Shown: positions 26,254 through 35,072 of the stretch, one piece after another
Numbering within the stretch: the first letter of the stretch is position 1
Layout of the letters: each line of letters begins with the position of its first letter
From: Methylacidiphilum infernorum V4
Lineage (GTDB): Bacteria; Verrucomicrobiota; Verrucomicrobiia; Methylacidiphilales; Methylacidiphilaceae
DNA: 64,000 nucleotides
Direction: 5' to 3'
Assembly: GCF_000019665.1 (NCBI RefSeq)
Contig: NC_010794.1
Location: 434,001 to 498,000, forward strand
Translations under genes and position numbers: made by a program
The notes under the pieces: model-generated
Seen by the model: the letters and a program-made list of their open reading frames with translations, nothing else
The model's database searches: none
Told to the model about the DNA's origin: nothing

Positions 26254-27091
26254 AAGTGATCTCGAAGATATTTTAAAATCCCTGGAATCAGGACAGCTTG
26301 TCCCCTTTCTTGGACCTGGGGTGTTAGAACTCAGCAAAGAATCCTTTTCCTTTCCTACAAATCCGGAAATGCTTTCCGAGAGGTTGGCTTCTTTGGTTGC
26401 CGTTCCCTCGAGAATAAGGAAAAACCTTTGGAGCACCAGCCAATATATCGAAAATTACAGGCATAGAAAAACACTCAAAGCCCTTTTAAGCCAGATATTT
26501 GATGAACAAGCAGAACCCAATGACTTGCAGAAGTGGCTTGCCCGAATTCCCAAGCTACCCCTGGTTGTAGATGTGTGGTATGATTGTTCATTGAGCCTTG
26601 CTTTGAAAGAAAGGCCGTCATGGGGACAGATCCAGGGAGTGAGCCAAGCCGAATATCCGGGAAGATGGGTTAAAGCCTATGACCGAGAAGGTAAAGAAGT
26701 AGAACTGGGAGAGGCGGAGGGCTGGCAAACGGTCCTATATAAACCTTTGGGTTCGGTAAGGCCCCAAAAAAATTTTATCATATCCGATTCGGACTACGTG
26801 GAGGTGTTGACCGAAATCGACATTCAAACTCCTATACCTGACCTTGTAAAGAGGTTGAGGCAGGGAAGAAGTTTCCTCTTTATAGGGTGCCGTTTCCAGA
26901 GTCAAATTGAGAGAACGTGGGCTAGGCAGATTCTAAAGCGGTCATCCTCTTCCCATTGGGCTGTCATTTCAACTCCTCTTACAAAAAACGAAGAGCGGTT
27001 TCTTTCCGAGGCTCATATTAAACAGCTTGATTTATCCCTGGAAGACTTTTCCCGAAAGCTATTGCATTTTTATCCGGCTTTCCCTTTATAG
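26234..27091 (+). CDS. SIR2-like protein with degenerate NAD site
   Basis: 285-residue protein with the layout of SIR2_2-type domains. LVPFLGPGV at 22-30 matches the first NAD loop (usually FLGAGVS). VVDVWYDCSLSLAL matches the TNYDxxLE block, but Trp 115 replaces Asn. YKPLGSVRPQKNFIISDSDYVE matches the KLHGS...DY block, but Leu 172 replaces the catalytic His. FLFIGCRFQSQIE near 214 matches the late VGYSxxD block. The NAD hydrolase/deacylase reaction is therefore unlikely, while ligand or protein binding is possible. It ends the nifT operon. SIR2-like genes are seen in other nif clusters, but their role is unknown. Confidence 0.72.
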   Translation: MDKTTVESDLEDILKSLESGQLVPFLGPGVLELSKESFSFPTNPEMLSERLASLVAVPSRIRKNLWSTSQYIENYRHRKTLKALLSQIFDEQAEPNDLQKWLARIPKLPLVVDVWYDCSLSLALKERPSWGQIQGVSQAEYPGRWVKAYDREGKEVELGEAEGWQTVLYKPLGSVRPQKNFIISDSDYVEVLTEIDIQTPIPDLVKRLRQGRSFLFIGCRFQSQIERTWARQILKRSSSSHWAVISTPLTKNEERFLSEAHIKQLDLSLEDFSRKLLHFYPAFPL

Positions 27092-27119
27092 TCCCTTACC
27101 GTTGGGAAAAAAGCGACAA

Positions 27120-27135
27120 TGTAAGAAAAACAACA
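27120..27135 (+). promoter_or_regulatory. NifA upstream activator site of nifW-fix operon
   Basis: TGT (27120-27122), N10, ACA (27133-27135) is an exact match to the NifA consensus about 80 bases before the -24 element of nifW. The inner bases are A-rich and the wider flanks are not symmetrical, so it is weaker than the nifT site. Confidence 0.6.
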
Positions 27136-27181
27136 GAAAAGACACACCCCCTTTTGTTCGCCGGGATCAGCCGGAGCAGGG

Positions 27182-27202
27182 TTAATCCTGATCAGGGATT
27201 AA
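27182..27202 (+). repeat. Inverted repeat just upstream of nifW promoter
   Basis: TTAATCC and GGATTAA flank TGATCAG to make a near-perfect palindrome, 13 bases before the sigma-54 element. It lies where integration host factor or a repressor could act. There is no T-run after it, so it does not look like a terminator for the SIR2-like gene. Confidence 0.45.
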
Positions 27203-27214
27203 AAAATAAAAAAA

Positions 27215-27231
27215 TTGGCATGTAACTTGCT
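27215..27231 (+). promoter_or_regulatory. Sigma-54 promoter of nifW-fixABCX
   Basis: TTGGCATGTAACTTGCT fits the RpoN consensus with GG-N10-GC, 19 bases before the nifW start codon. No other promoter is visible before fixA, so it probably drives all five genes. Confidence 0.85.
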
Positions 27232-27249
27232 GGAAACAAAACAAGGACT

Positions 27250-27615
27250 ATGGCTGATTCTTTTTTAAAAAAAATGGAAAAATTGGAGGCCGCCGAAGAT
27301 TTCTTCAAATTGCTTGAGATCCCCTACGATATAAAAGTTCTTAGGGTTTACAGGCTTCATATCCTCCAAAGGTTCCACGATTACATCTCGGCTGGATCCA
27401 GGGATGTGGGCACGCAAACCGAAGAACAGCTCAAGCAGTACTACGGCTCTTTACTGGAGAAGGCTTACCGGGATTTTGTTCATTCTACTGCCCAGGAGGA
27501 AAAGGTTTTTAAAGTTTTTAAAGAGCAGCAACCCGCCTCTCCTCGGACAGAAGTTCGATTTGTTTCTTTGGATTCATTGATAGGGGGTTCGAAACTCAAA
27601 AGCAAAACCCTTTAA
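27250..27615 (+). CDS. nifW: NifW, nitrogenase-stabilising protein
   Basis: 121-residue NifW. Family features are LEAAEDFFKLLEIPYDIKVLRVYRLHILQRFHDYI and the central YRDFVHST. NifW takes part in MoFe protein maturation and oxygen protection of nitrogenase, working with NifZ. Here it heads the fix operon, 9 bases before fixA, while nifZ is in the nifB operon. Confidence 0.9.
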   Translation: MADSFLKKMEKLEAAEDFFKLLEIPYDIKVLRVYRLHILQRFHDYISAGSRDVGTQTEEQLKQYYGSLLEKAYRDFVHSTAQEEKVFKVFKEQQPASPRTEVRFVSLDSLIGGSKLKSKTL

Positions 27616-27624
27616 AAAGGAACC

Positions 27625-28452
27625 ATGCATGCTGTCATTCTTGTGAAACAAGTACCGGATTCAAGCCAGATTAGGGTACATCCACAAACAGGAACGATTA
27701 TGCGCCAGGGAGTCCCGGCTATTTTAAACCCCTACGATGTGTATGCCCTGGAAGAGGCTTTGCAGCTCAAGGATAAGTACGGAGCGTTCTTGACCGCTCT
27801 TTCCATGGGGCCGTTACAAGCGGAAAATGCCTTAAGAAAAGCCCTTTCTTATGGAGTGGATGAAGCTTTTCTTTTGTCGGATAGATCCTTTGCCGGATCC
27901 GACACCTTGGCTACCTCCTATGCCCTGGCGGCGGCTCTAAGAAAGATCGATTCTTACAGGAAAATAGATATCGTGTTTACGGGCAAACAAACTATAGATG
28001 GCGATACGGGACAAGTAGGACCCGGGGTGGCACGACGTCTAGGCTTTCAACTCCTTACCTACGTATTGGAAATCAAGCATATCGATTTTGAGAAAAAGAC
28101 GATCTTGGTCCATAGGAAGAGCGAGAGAGGCATCCAGATTGTAGCTTCGAAAATTCCTTGCCTTATTACCGTTTTTGAAGGGAAAAAGCCTATCCGTTAC
28201 GCTTCTCTACCCAACATGATTAGAGCGGCAAGGGCGCCTGTAAAAATATGGAACAGGGTGGATGCGGGTATAGAGGAATTGTCCAAGATCGGTCTTAAGG
28301 GATCTCCAACGGTTGTCGGTAAAGTGTTTGCCCCTCAAAATTCCAGGGGACCTGCAGAGAGGCTGGAGGGGAGGAGTCCGGAAGAAATCTGCTCCCTATT
28401 GGTTGAGAAAATCTTCGAGAGGTTTCCGGAAGTAGAAAAAAAACTGGGATGA
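27625..28452 (+). CDS. fixA: FixA, electron transfer flavoprotein beta subunit
   Basis: 275-residue EtfB-type subunit of the FixABCX complex, which bifurcates electrons from NADH to quinone and to ferredoxin/flavodoxin for nitrogenase. Family signatures are ILVKQVPDSSQIRV, NPYDVYALEEAL, SYGVDEAFLLSD, and FTGKQTIDGDTGQVGPGVA. The last block belongs to the FAD-binding part. It lies directly after nifW and 31 bases before fixB. Confidence 0.95.
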   Translation: MHAVILVKQVPDSSQIRVHPQTGTIMRQGVPAILNPYDVYALEEALQLKDKYGAFLTALSMGPLQAENALRKALSYGVDEAFLLSDRSFAGSDTLATSYALAAALRKIDSYRKIDIVFTGKQTIDGDTGQVGPGVARRLGFQLLTYVLEIKHIDFEKKTILVHRKSERGIQIVASKIPCLITVFEGKKPIRYASLPNMIRAARAPVKIWNRVDAGIEELSKIGLKGSPTVVGKVFAPQNSRGPAERLEGRSPEEICSLLVEKIFERFPEVEKKLG

Positions 28453-28483
28453 AAATCTCCATTAATAAAGAAAAGAGCATTCT

Positions 28484-29608
28484 ATGGCTGAAAATGTGGA
28501 TAAAGCAAAAAATGCGAAAAGAAAAAAGCCGGTAATAGATCCAAAACTGGCGGATTACAGGGGAGTTTGGGTGTTTGTAGAACAGGAGGAGGGAGTTGTC
28601 CACCCGGTGAGCTGGGAGTTACTCGGAAGGGCTCGAATTTTGGCAACTTCCCTGGGAGTTGAAGTTGCTGCGGTCGTGCTTGGGGCAAACGACGAAACCG
28701 TGGACAAAATCACCGGGCAGGCGATGAGCTACGGAGCGGAGAAGGTCTACCAAGTGGTTGATCCGGCCCTTTGCGATTACCGGAGTGATCCCTACACCGA
28801 TTGCCTGGTGAACCTTGTCAAGAAATACAAACCGGAGATTCTTTTGCTTGGAGCCACTTCCTTGAGTCGGGATCTGGCCAGTAGTGTGGCAACCATCCTC
28901 GAGACGGGATTGACCGCTGACTGTACCGAACTCACAATCGATATTGAAAATCGAAGCCTGGAAGCAACGCGTCCTACATTCGGGGGAAGCTTACTTTGCA
29001 CGATATTGACTCTTAATTACAGGCCTCAAATGGCTACCGCAAGACCCGGGGTGTTGCCTATACCCCTTCCTGGACCCGACAGGAAGGGAATCATAATCCG
29101 AGAACCTATGCGGATTGATGAAGAAAAATTAATAACCAAGGTATTAGGCTTTATTCCTGATCCCTGCAATGCTGCGGAAAGACTTTCCACGGCAGAAATC
29201 GTCGTGGGCGGAGGAAGAGGGTTAAAACAGCCGGGTCATTTTTCTCTTTTGAGAGAACTTGCCGATCTTCTAGGTGGGGAAGTGGGGGGAACACGACCCG
29301 TAGTCCAAGCTGGTTGGCTTGATACAGAAAGACAAATTGGTCAGACGGGAAAAACTATAAGGCCTAAAGTCTATATTGCCGTGGGGATATCGGGTGCAAT
29401 CCAGCATAGAGTGGGTATCGAAAAAGCGGGAATGATTGTTGCCATTAATAATGATCCTAACGCCCCTATTTTTGATTATGCAGACCTCGGCATAGTTGGA
29501 GATTTCCTTGAAATTATTCCTGCTTTGATTCGGGTACTCAAGAAGAAGAGAGCTGCGAAAAACGGCTTATCCAATACAGGAAGAACCATAGGGATCGAGA
29601 TCAAATGA
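28484..29608 (+). CDS. fixB: FixB, electron transfer flavoprotein alpha subunit
   Basis: 374-residue EtfA-type subunit, partner of FixA. The C-terminal FAD domain shows GGRGLK, GGTRPVVQAGW, RQIGQTGKTIRPKVYIAVGISGAIQH and NNDPNAPIFDYADLGIVGD. The N-terminal 25 residues are lysine-rich and slightly longer than in EtfA. The stop overlaps the fixC start by four bases. Confidence 0.95.
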   Translation: MAENVDKAKNAKRKKPVIDPKLADYRGVWVFVEQEEGVVHPVSWELLGRARILATSLGVEVAAVVLGANDETVDKITGQAMSYGAEKVYQVVDPALCDYRSDPYTDCLVNLVKKYKPEILLLGATSLSRDLASSVATILETGLTADCTELTIDIENRSLEATRPTFGGSLLCTILTLNYRPQMATARPGVLPIPLPGPDRKGIIIREPMRIDEEKLITKVLGFIPDPCNAAERLSTAEIVVGGGRGLKQPGHFSLLRELADLLGGEVGGTRPVVQAGWLDTERQIGQTGKTIRPKVYIAVGISGAIQHRVGIEKAGMIVAINNDPNAPIFDYADLGIVGDFLEIIPALIRVLKKKRAAKNGLSNTGRTIGIEIK

Positions 29609-30903
29609 AAGAAAAATTTGATTGCATTGTCGTCGGTGCCGGTCCTGGAGGGACGGCAGCGGCATATACACTGGCAAAGCATGGTCTTAATGTAATACAA
29701 TTAGAACGTGGAGAATACCCGGGTTCAAAGAACGTCCAGGGAGCGGTGTTGTATGCCCATTCCCTTGAAAAGTTGATTCCCGGTTTTCGTAAAGATGCTC
29801 CTCTTGAGCGTTTTGTGGCTGAACAACGCATTTGGGTTGTCGATGGGGACTCTTACGTGGGAACTACCCATAGGACTCATGCCTTGGATTGGGAAACAGC
29901 CGATCGCTATACCATATTGCGTGCTTCGTTTGATAAGTGGTTTTCAAGAAAAGCTCAAGAGGCTGGAGTCTTGTTGATTTGTGAAACAACGGTAACGGAT
30001 TTGATCAAGGAAAAGAACCGGGTTGTCGGAGTAAAAACGGATAGGGAAGATGGAGACCTCTATGCAGATGTGGTGATTCTAGCTGATGGAGTCAACTCGC
30101 TTTTGGCACGAAAAGCGGGATTCAGGAAGGAAATTTTTCCTCATGAAGTGGCCTTGGGAGTGAAAGAAACGATTTTTATGTCCCAGGAAGCATTGGAAGA
30201 ACGTTTTGGACTTTCAGACAGCCAGGGAATAGCCATCGAAATGGTGGGAACGATTACCCAAGGGATGCTTGGAACCGCTTTTCTTTATACCAACAAAGAG
30301 TCCGTTTCCATAGGGGTCGGTTGTCTTTTAGCCGATCTCAAAAAAGAAAAAATTCCCCCTTTTGAGCTCCTGGAGTCCTTGAAAAATCATCCGGCCGTAA
30401 AACCCCTCATCCACGGGGGGGAAACCAAAGAGTACTCGGCCCACTTGATCCCGGAGGGAGGATACCATGGCATTCCTCAAATTTATGGGGATGGATGGAT
30501 GATCGTCGGAGATGCAGCCATGTTTGTCAATTCTATCCACAGGGAAGGATCGAATTTGGCGATGGAAACAGGGAGGCTGGCCGCCGAAACCGTTATAGAG
30601 ATTAAAAAGAAAGGTGGCCCTTTCAATAAAGAACAGTTAGCCCTTTATAGGAATAAGCTGGAAAACAGCTTCGTTCTTAAAGATCTTAAAAAGTATAGGC
30701 AATTTCATTCCGTATTTAGGGCCAATCCCCATTTCCTAACGACCTATCCTCGGCTTCTCAATTCTTCTTTCTTTTCTCTTCTCAAGGTCGATGGCACAGA
30801 CAAGAAAACCAAGGAAAGGGAGATTTGGAAGAACATCCTGAAAAAAAGGTCCCTTAGGGGTATTTTTCAAGACGCAATTCAGCTATGGAGGGCTACCCGA
30901 TGA
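29605..30903 (+). CDS. fixC: FixC, flavoprotein-quinone oxidoreductase
   Basis: 432-residue flavoprotein of the ETF-quinone oxidoreductase family. The dinucleotide fold is at the start (CIVVGAGPGGTAAAYTLAKHG), and the second FAD block is YGDGWMIVGDAAMFVNSIHREGSNLAMETGRLAAET. FixC receives electrons from FixAB and passes them to quinone or to FixX. It starts in an ATGA overlap with fixB and ends in one with fixX. Confidence 0.95.
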   Translation: MKEKFDCIVVGAGPGGTAAAYTLAKHGLNVIQLERGEYPGSKNVQGAVLYAHSLEKLIPGFRKDAPLERFVAEQRIWVVDGDSYVGTTHRTHALDWETADRYTILRASFDKWFSRKAQEAGVLLICETTVTDLIKEKNRVVGVKTDREDGDLYADVVILADGVNSLLARKAGFRKEIFPHEVALGVKETIFMSQEALEERFGLSDSQGIAIEMVGTITQGMLGTAFLYTNKESVSIGVGCLLADLKKEKIPPFELLESLKNHPAVKPLIHGGETKEYSAHLIPEGGYHGIPQIYGDGWMIVGDAAMFVNSIHREGSNLAMETGRLAAETVIEIKKKGGPFNKEQLALYRNKLENSFVLKDLKKYRQFHSVFRANPHFLTTYPRLLNSSFFSLLKVDGTDKKTKEREIWKNILKKRSLRGIFQDAIQLWRATR

Positions 30904-31184
30904 TACAGATTGCAGAAAAACTTTATCAAAACCGTTACCGCGTGGATGAAGGCAGACCTCATATCAAGATCAAAGACCAGCATATCTGTTCGTTGTGCCA
31001 CGACAAAAGTTGCACCGTTCTTTGTCCTGCGGGCTGTTACCAAAGGGGCGAAGGGAATACCGTTTCCCTGGTTACAGACGGCTGCTTGGAATGTGGCACC
31101 TGCCAGGTTATTTGCTTGGAGCATAGAAACATACTCTGGGAATACCCTCGAGGAGGATTTGGGATTCTCTACAAGTTTGGTTAA
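30900..31184 (+). CDS. fixX: FixX, ferredoxin-like protein
   Basis: 94-residue ferredoxin-like subunit of the Fix complex. Cluster cysteines are in HICSLCHDKSCTVLCPAGCY and GCLECGTCQVICLEH. The end (EYPRGGFGILYKFG) is typical of FixX. The open frame begins earlier inside fixC, but GGAGGG lies seven bases before the ATG at 30900, whose ATGA overlaps the fixC stop. It is the last gene of the nif/fix region here. Confidence 0.93.
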   Translation: MIQIAEKLYQNRYRVDEGRPHIKIKDQHICSLCHDKSCTVLCPAGCYQRGEGNTVSLVTDGCLECGTCQVICLEHRNILWEYPRGGFGILYKFG

Positions 31185-31454
31185 ACCCGAAGAGGTCAAT
31201 GGAAGAAGTCATTTTCTTCTCCCTGATCCTGCTTGCCCTGGCATGACAGGGCTTTGAATCGGCTCGAAAAAGAATTGCAAGCTTACGATTTTCTTCTCCG
31301 ACGGCGGCGAAGAGGAGGGAAATTCCCTTTGCCCGTTCCCGGCCTAACCTTTTCGAGCCGATCCCTAATCAACAACCCCTGGGCGGATGGCTTCCAAGAA
31401 GTGGTGCCGACTGCCTTCGGATAACGCCAAGGGCTTTATATTTTAGGGGAAGAT

Positions 31455-32150
31455 CTATCCTTTCTTGGAGCCGTATGGAGCGTTCAAAGCATGGATAAGT
31501 TTTTGAGCTCCCTTGGGGACTGCGACTTTACCGCTGAGAATTTCTTTCGAGCTTACCTCTTTGTGGTAATATCTTTTGTTGGTATCCTTGGATTCAGCTA
31601 TGTCCAGGCCCGTTAAAGCGAGTCCTCCAAAAAATCCCTTGCTTCTTTTATAAACATAAATATGGGATTTAGGCTTACGCTCGGTTTCTGTCGTTGGCCC
31701 GGCCACGCCTTCCATTTCACCTTTAAGCTTCAATTTTCCGCCGCGGGCGAAATTATCTACGGCTTGTTTTGTATTGAGGATAAGGACATAATGGGTGGTT
31801 TCTCCTCCCACTTGAAGACCAAAACCCATGCCTGAAACCGAAATGGCCGACGGGGCGGTCCAGCTCTGGCCTTTTCTTGCTACCACCAGTCCATGACCGC
31901 TTTCTCCGCTGAAGATGAACCCGGCTTCGGATACCCTTATCACCGCTACCCCTTTAGCTTTATCGAACACGGATTGGGGAATTCCATTCTTGGGATCTTT
32001 TTTAAATTCTTTTATGACCTCCGTGGAATGATCGATTGTCCGCTGAAAATCCCATGAAGCCCAAGCCGGGGTACTCAAAAAGAAAAGACTGAGCAACAAA
32101 AACAGGCTTACTTTTAAGCTTCCTTTCGTTTCTCCATCGAAAAGTTTCAT
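31455..32150 (-). CDS. SYLF-domain (Ysc84) lipid-binding protein, exported
   Basis: 231-residue protein with a signal peptide (KVSLFLLLSLFFLSTPAWAS) and a SYLF domain. The domain is marked by AKGVAVIRVSEAGFIFSGESGHGLVVAR, SAISVSGMGFGLQVGGE and FFGGLALTGLDIAES. In other organisms SYLF domains bind phosphoinositides or other lipids; bacterial copies are periplasmic and of unknown role. The frame opens at 32201, but GAGGAGGA precedes the ATG at 32150, so I start there. The 270 bases between it and fixX hold no gene I can support. Confidence 0.85.
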   Translation of the reverse strand: MKLFDGETKGSLKVSLFLLLSLFFLSTPAWASWDFQRTIDHSTEVIKEFKKDPKNGIPQSVFDKAKGVAVIRVSEAGFIFSGESGHGLVVARKGQSWTAPSAISVSGMGFGLQVGGETTHYVLILNTKQAVDNFARGGKLKLKGEMEGVAGPTTETERKPKSHIYVYKRSKGFFGGLALTGLDIAESKDTNKRYYHKEVSSKEILSGKVAVPKGAQKLIHALNAPYGSKKG

Positions 32151-32325
32151 AATGTTTTCCTCCTCGGTGATTTTTGATTTATATATTAGCAATGAGAACA
32201 TTTTTTTTTTTAAATATTAAGAACTTTGTGATCAAGGAAAAACTGTCCGCTAAAAAGAAATTCCTGATAAACTTATTTTCTGTTATTGGACAGAAAAGGT
32301 CATAAAATCTTTAACCTTTCTTTTT

Positions 32326-33813
32326 ATGCCTATTCATAGTTTTGAACAGTTTGTACAAAAGCTTGAGGAGGAAGAAGAGCTTATCCGCATCAAAGAACCG
32401 GTACATACCGAGCTTGAAATTACCGCCCTTGCCGATCGAGAAATGAAGAGTCCGGGAGGGGGTTACGCCCTTTTTTTTGAAAAGCCGATCTTGTTGAAAG
32501 GGAAAATTTCTCATTTTCCCCTTCTCATTAATGCCTTTGGATCTTGGAAAAGAATGGAGATCGTCTTAGGGAGGAAAATTGATGAGCTGGTTGAAGAGAT
32601 CCAAGGCTTGTTAAAAGCTGAAGCTCCCCAGGGATTTTTCGAAGGCTTGAAGGTTATACGAAAGGGTATTGACTTTTTCAAATCCAAACCCCGAATTGTA
32701 GGTTCAGCGCCCTGTCAAGAAGAAGTCGTTATTCTTGATCAGGAAAATCCTTCTTTTGGGTTGCTCGATCTGCCCGTTTTAAAGTGTTGGCCTAAGGATG
32801 GAGGAGGCTATATTACCCTACCCCAAGTTTTTTCGATTGACCCCTCTACGGCCAAGAGAAATGTCGGGATGTACAGGGTGCAAGTTTTCGATCAAAAGAC
32901 AGCGGCGATGCATTGGCAGGTCCACAAGGTGGGGGCAAGGCACAGCCAGGAATATGCCAAGGAAAAAATTCTCATGCCGGTGGCCATTTGCCTGGGTGGT
33001 GATCCCTTGCTTACTTTTGCCGCTACGGCTCCACTTCCAGATGGGATGGATGAGGTCGTATTTGCAGGCTTTTTAAGAAAGGAAGGCATACCCATGGTCA
33101 GGTGTAAAACCGTTGACTTGGAAGTGCCGGCGGAAGCGGATATCGTCATCGAAGGGATCGTGGATCCTCTTGATCTTAGGGCGGAAGGACCTTTCGGCGA
33201 TCATACCGGTTTTTATACCCCCGTGGATTTTTATCCTGTTTTTCATGCCAAGGCCATTACTTTTCGTCGCAAGGCGGTTTTCCCAGCAACGATTGTAGGC
33301 ATTCCCCCCATGGAAGACTATTACTTGGGAACGACCAGCCTGAAGCTTTTCATGCCCCTGTTAAAAATGAATTTTCCCGAGATCGTGGACATTGCCCTGC
33401 CTCCCGAGGGAGTGTTCCACAACCTTCTTTTTGTTTCGATAAAAAAGCAATATCCTTACCAGGCTTACAAGGTCATGCATGGATTATGGGGAATGGGACA
33501 GATGATGTTTACAAAAATGATTGTTGTTGTCGATGAGGATGTCGATGTGCAAAACACCTCTGAGGTGCTTTTTCATCTTTGTGCCAACGTCGATCCGCAA
33601 AGAGATTTTTTGTTTACCCGGGCTCCCACCGACAGCTTGGATCATGCCCAATCCTTGCCCAATATCGGATCTCACGTGGGCATTGATGCGACAAAAAAGT
33701 TCCCCTCTGAAGGATACAAAAGGCAATGGCCGGAAAAAATTGCCATGCCTAAAGAGATTATTCAAAAAGTTGAAGAAAAATTTCCAAGAACATGGGGGCA
33801 AAAAACGCGATGA
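32326..33813 (+). CDS. UbiD-family decarboxylase
   Basis: 495-residue prenylated-FMN-dependent decarboxylase. Family blocks are CWPKDGGGYITLPQVFSIDP, NVGMYRVQVFDQKTAAMHWQVHKVGARH, VVFAGFLRKEGIPMVRCKTVDLEVPAEADIVIEG and the region EGPFGDHTGFYTP, where the catalytic Glu is found. The most likely substrate is a ubiquinone or menaquinone (futalosine-pathway) precursor, but this cannot be decided from sequence. No ubiX flavin prenyltransferase is nearby. The stop overlaps the start of the next gene. Confidence 0.9.
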   Translation: MPIHSFEQFVQKLEEEEELIRIKEPVHTELEITALADREMKSPGGGYALFFEKPILLKGKISHFPLLINAFGSWKRMEIVLGRKIDELVEEIQGLLKAEAPQGFFEGLKVIRKGIDFFKSKPRIVGSAPCQEEVVILDQENPSFGLLDLPVLKCWPKDGGGYITLPQVFSIDPSTAKRNVGMYRVQVFDQKTAAMHWQVHKVGARHSQEYAKEKILMPVAICLGGDPLLTFAATAPLPDGMDEVVFAGFLRKEGIPMVRCKTVDLEVPAEADIVIEGIVDPLDLRAEGPFGDHTGFYTPVDFYPVFHAKAITFRRKAVFPATIVGIPPMEDYYLGTTSLKLFMPLLKMNFPEIVDIALPPEGVFHNLLFVSIKKQYPYQAYKVMHGLWGMGQMMFTKMIVVVDEDVDVQNTSEVLFHLCANVDPQRDFLFTRAPTDSLDHAQSLPNIGSHVGIDATKKFPSEGYKRQWPEKIAMPKEIIQKVEEKFPRTWGQKTR

Positions 33814-34838
33814 AGAAGATCTTTATAAGTGGAGCGGCGGGCTTCCTTGGATATTCTACGGCCAGGCGGCTGCTTGAACTAGGTTATAAAGTGGCCGGAA
33901 TAGATAATCTCAATCCCTATTATTCGGTCGAACTTAAAGAAGCCCGACTCAAGATTCTCCAAGGTTATAGCGAGTTTATTTTTGGGAAAGTCGACCTGCT
34001 GGATAAAAAAGCAGTTGAGGCTCTTTTTTTTGACTTTGAACCCGACTGCGTTATTCATTATGCGGCACAGGCCGGGGTAAGGTATAGCCTGGTCGATCCT
34101 TATGCCTATGCTCAATCCAATGTCTCTGGAGTTGTTCCCATCCTGGAATGTTGCCGAAAAAAAGGAATAGGCCATTTTCTTTTGGCAAGCTCAAGTTCGG
34201 TCTACGGCATGAACCGACTTATTCCCTTTAAAGTTAATCATCCTGCCGATCACCCGCTCAGTATTTATGCCGCGACAAAAAAGGCTGCCGAACTTATAGC
34301 CCACAGCTATAGCCATCTTTTCGCCATTCCCGTTAGTTGCCTACGCTTTTTCACGGTCTATGGGCCGTGGGGCCGTCCTGACATGGCTTACTACAAGTTT
34401 GCCAGCTCTATTTATCGGGATCGGCCTATAGAAGTTTATGCTGAAGGTAAACTCAAGAGGGATTATACTTACGTGGATGACGTCGTGGAAGCGGTTATTC
34501 GACTTATCGATTCTCCTCCCCAACCCAACCGGGGAGAAGGACAATTAGAAGACTGCCTGGATCCTTCGGTCAGCACGGCTCCTTTTCGGATTCATAACGT
34601 AGGCAACAAGCAGCCGGAAAATATTCTCAAATTAGTCCATTTAATTGAAAAATACTTGGACAAGAAGGCTCGCATAAAGTTCTTGCCCATGCCTCCGGGA
34701 GATGTTGAATGTACTTATGCGGATACGACGACTCTTGAAAAGGAAATCGGTTACAGCCCTCAGACTTCGCTTGAAGAGGGTATAGGCCGTTTTATCAAGT
34801 GGTTTTGTAACGAGGGTTACCGTTTTAAGACCGATTAA
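33810..34838 (+). CDS. NAD-dependent epimerase, UDP-glucuronate 4-epimerase-like
   Basis: 342-residue extended short-chain dehydrogenase. The NAD fold starts KKIFISGAAGFLGYSTARRLLELG, and the catalytic triad is in LASSSSVYG and YAATKKAAE (Tyr-x3-Lys). The order IDNLNPYYSVELKEARLKIL and TVYGPWGRPDMAYYKFA is that of UDP-glucuronate 4-epimerases that make UDP-galacturonate for surface polysaccharides. An ATG at 33792 in the same frame is possible, but the ATGA overlap with ubiD at 33810 is preferred. Confidence 0.85.
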   Translation: MKKIFISGAAGFLGYSTARRLLELGYKVAGIDNLNPYYSVELKEARLKILQGYSEFIFGKVDLLDKKAVEALFFDFEPDCVIHYAAQAGVRYSLVDPYAYAQSNVSGVVPILECCRKKGIGHFLLASSSSVYGMNRLIPFKVNHPADHPLSIYAATKKAAELIAHSYSHLFAIPVSCLRFFTVYGPWGRPDMAYYKFASSIYRDRPIEVYAEGKLKRDYTYVDDVVEAVIRLIDSPPQPNRGEGQLEDCLDPSVSTAPFRIHNVGNKQPENILKLVHLIEKYLDKKARIKFLPMPPGDVECTYADTTTLEKEIGYSPQTSLEEGIGRFIKWFCNEGYRFKTD

Positions 34839-35072
34839 CAGATAAAAAGAATGGGTTTTTCTTTATCCTTTTGCATGGCTTTTGCATTTTTTTAAATGCA
34901 GGGGGAATTATAATCGAGGCTTTCTGAAACGCAGGGCAAGAGAAGATAAAATTTTTCTAAAGCATAGTTGTTTGCAATATATGTTTTTCTATGGTAAGAA
35001 AAACTAGAAATGATTTTTTAGAGTAAGATTGTTCGCTACATAATCGTTTCAAACCCCTTTATATGGGAAAAT

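Noticed and set aside
31185-31454. Possible small gene between fixX and the SYLF gene
   Set aside because: A frame at 31233-31424 is open but has no ribosome site and no recognisable pattern.
34869-34912. Small stem GCATTT/AAATGC after the epimerase gene, considered as a terminator
   Set aside because: Only six pairs, A/T-rich, and no T-run after it.
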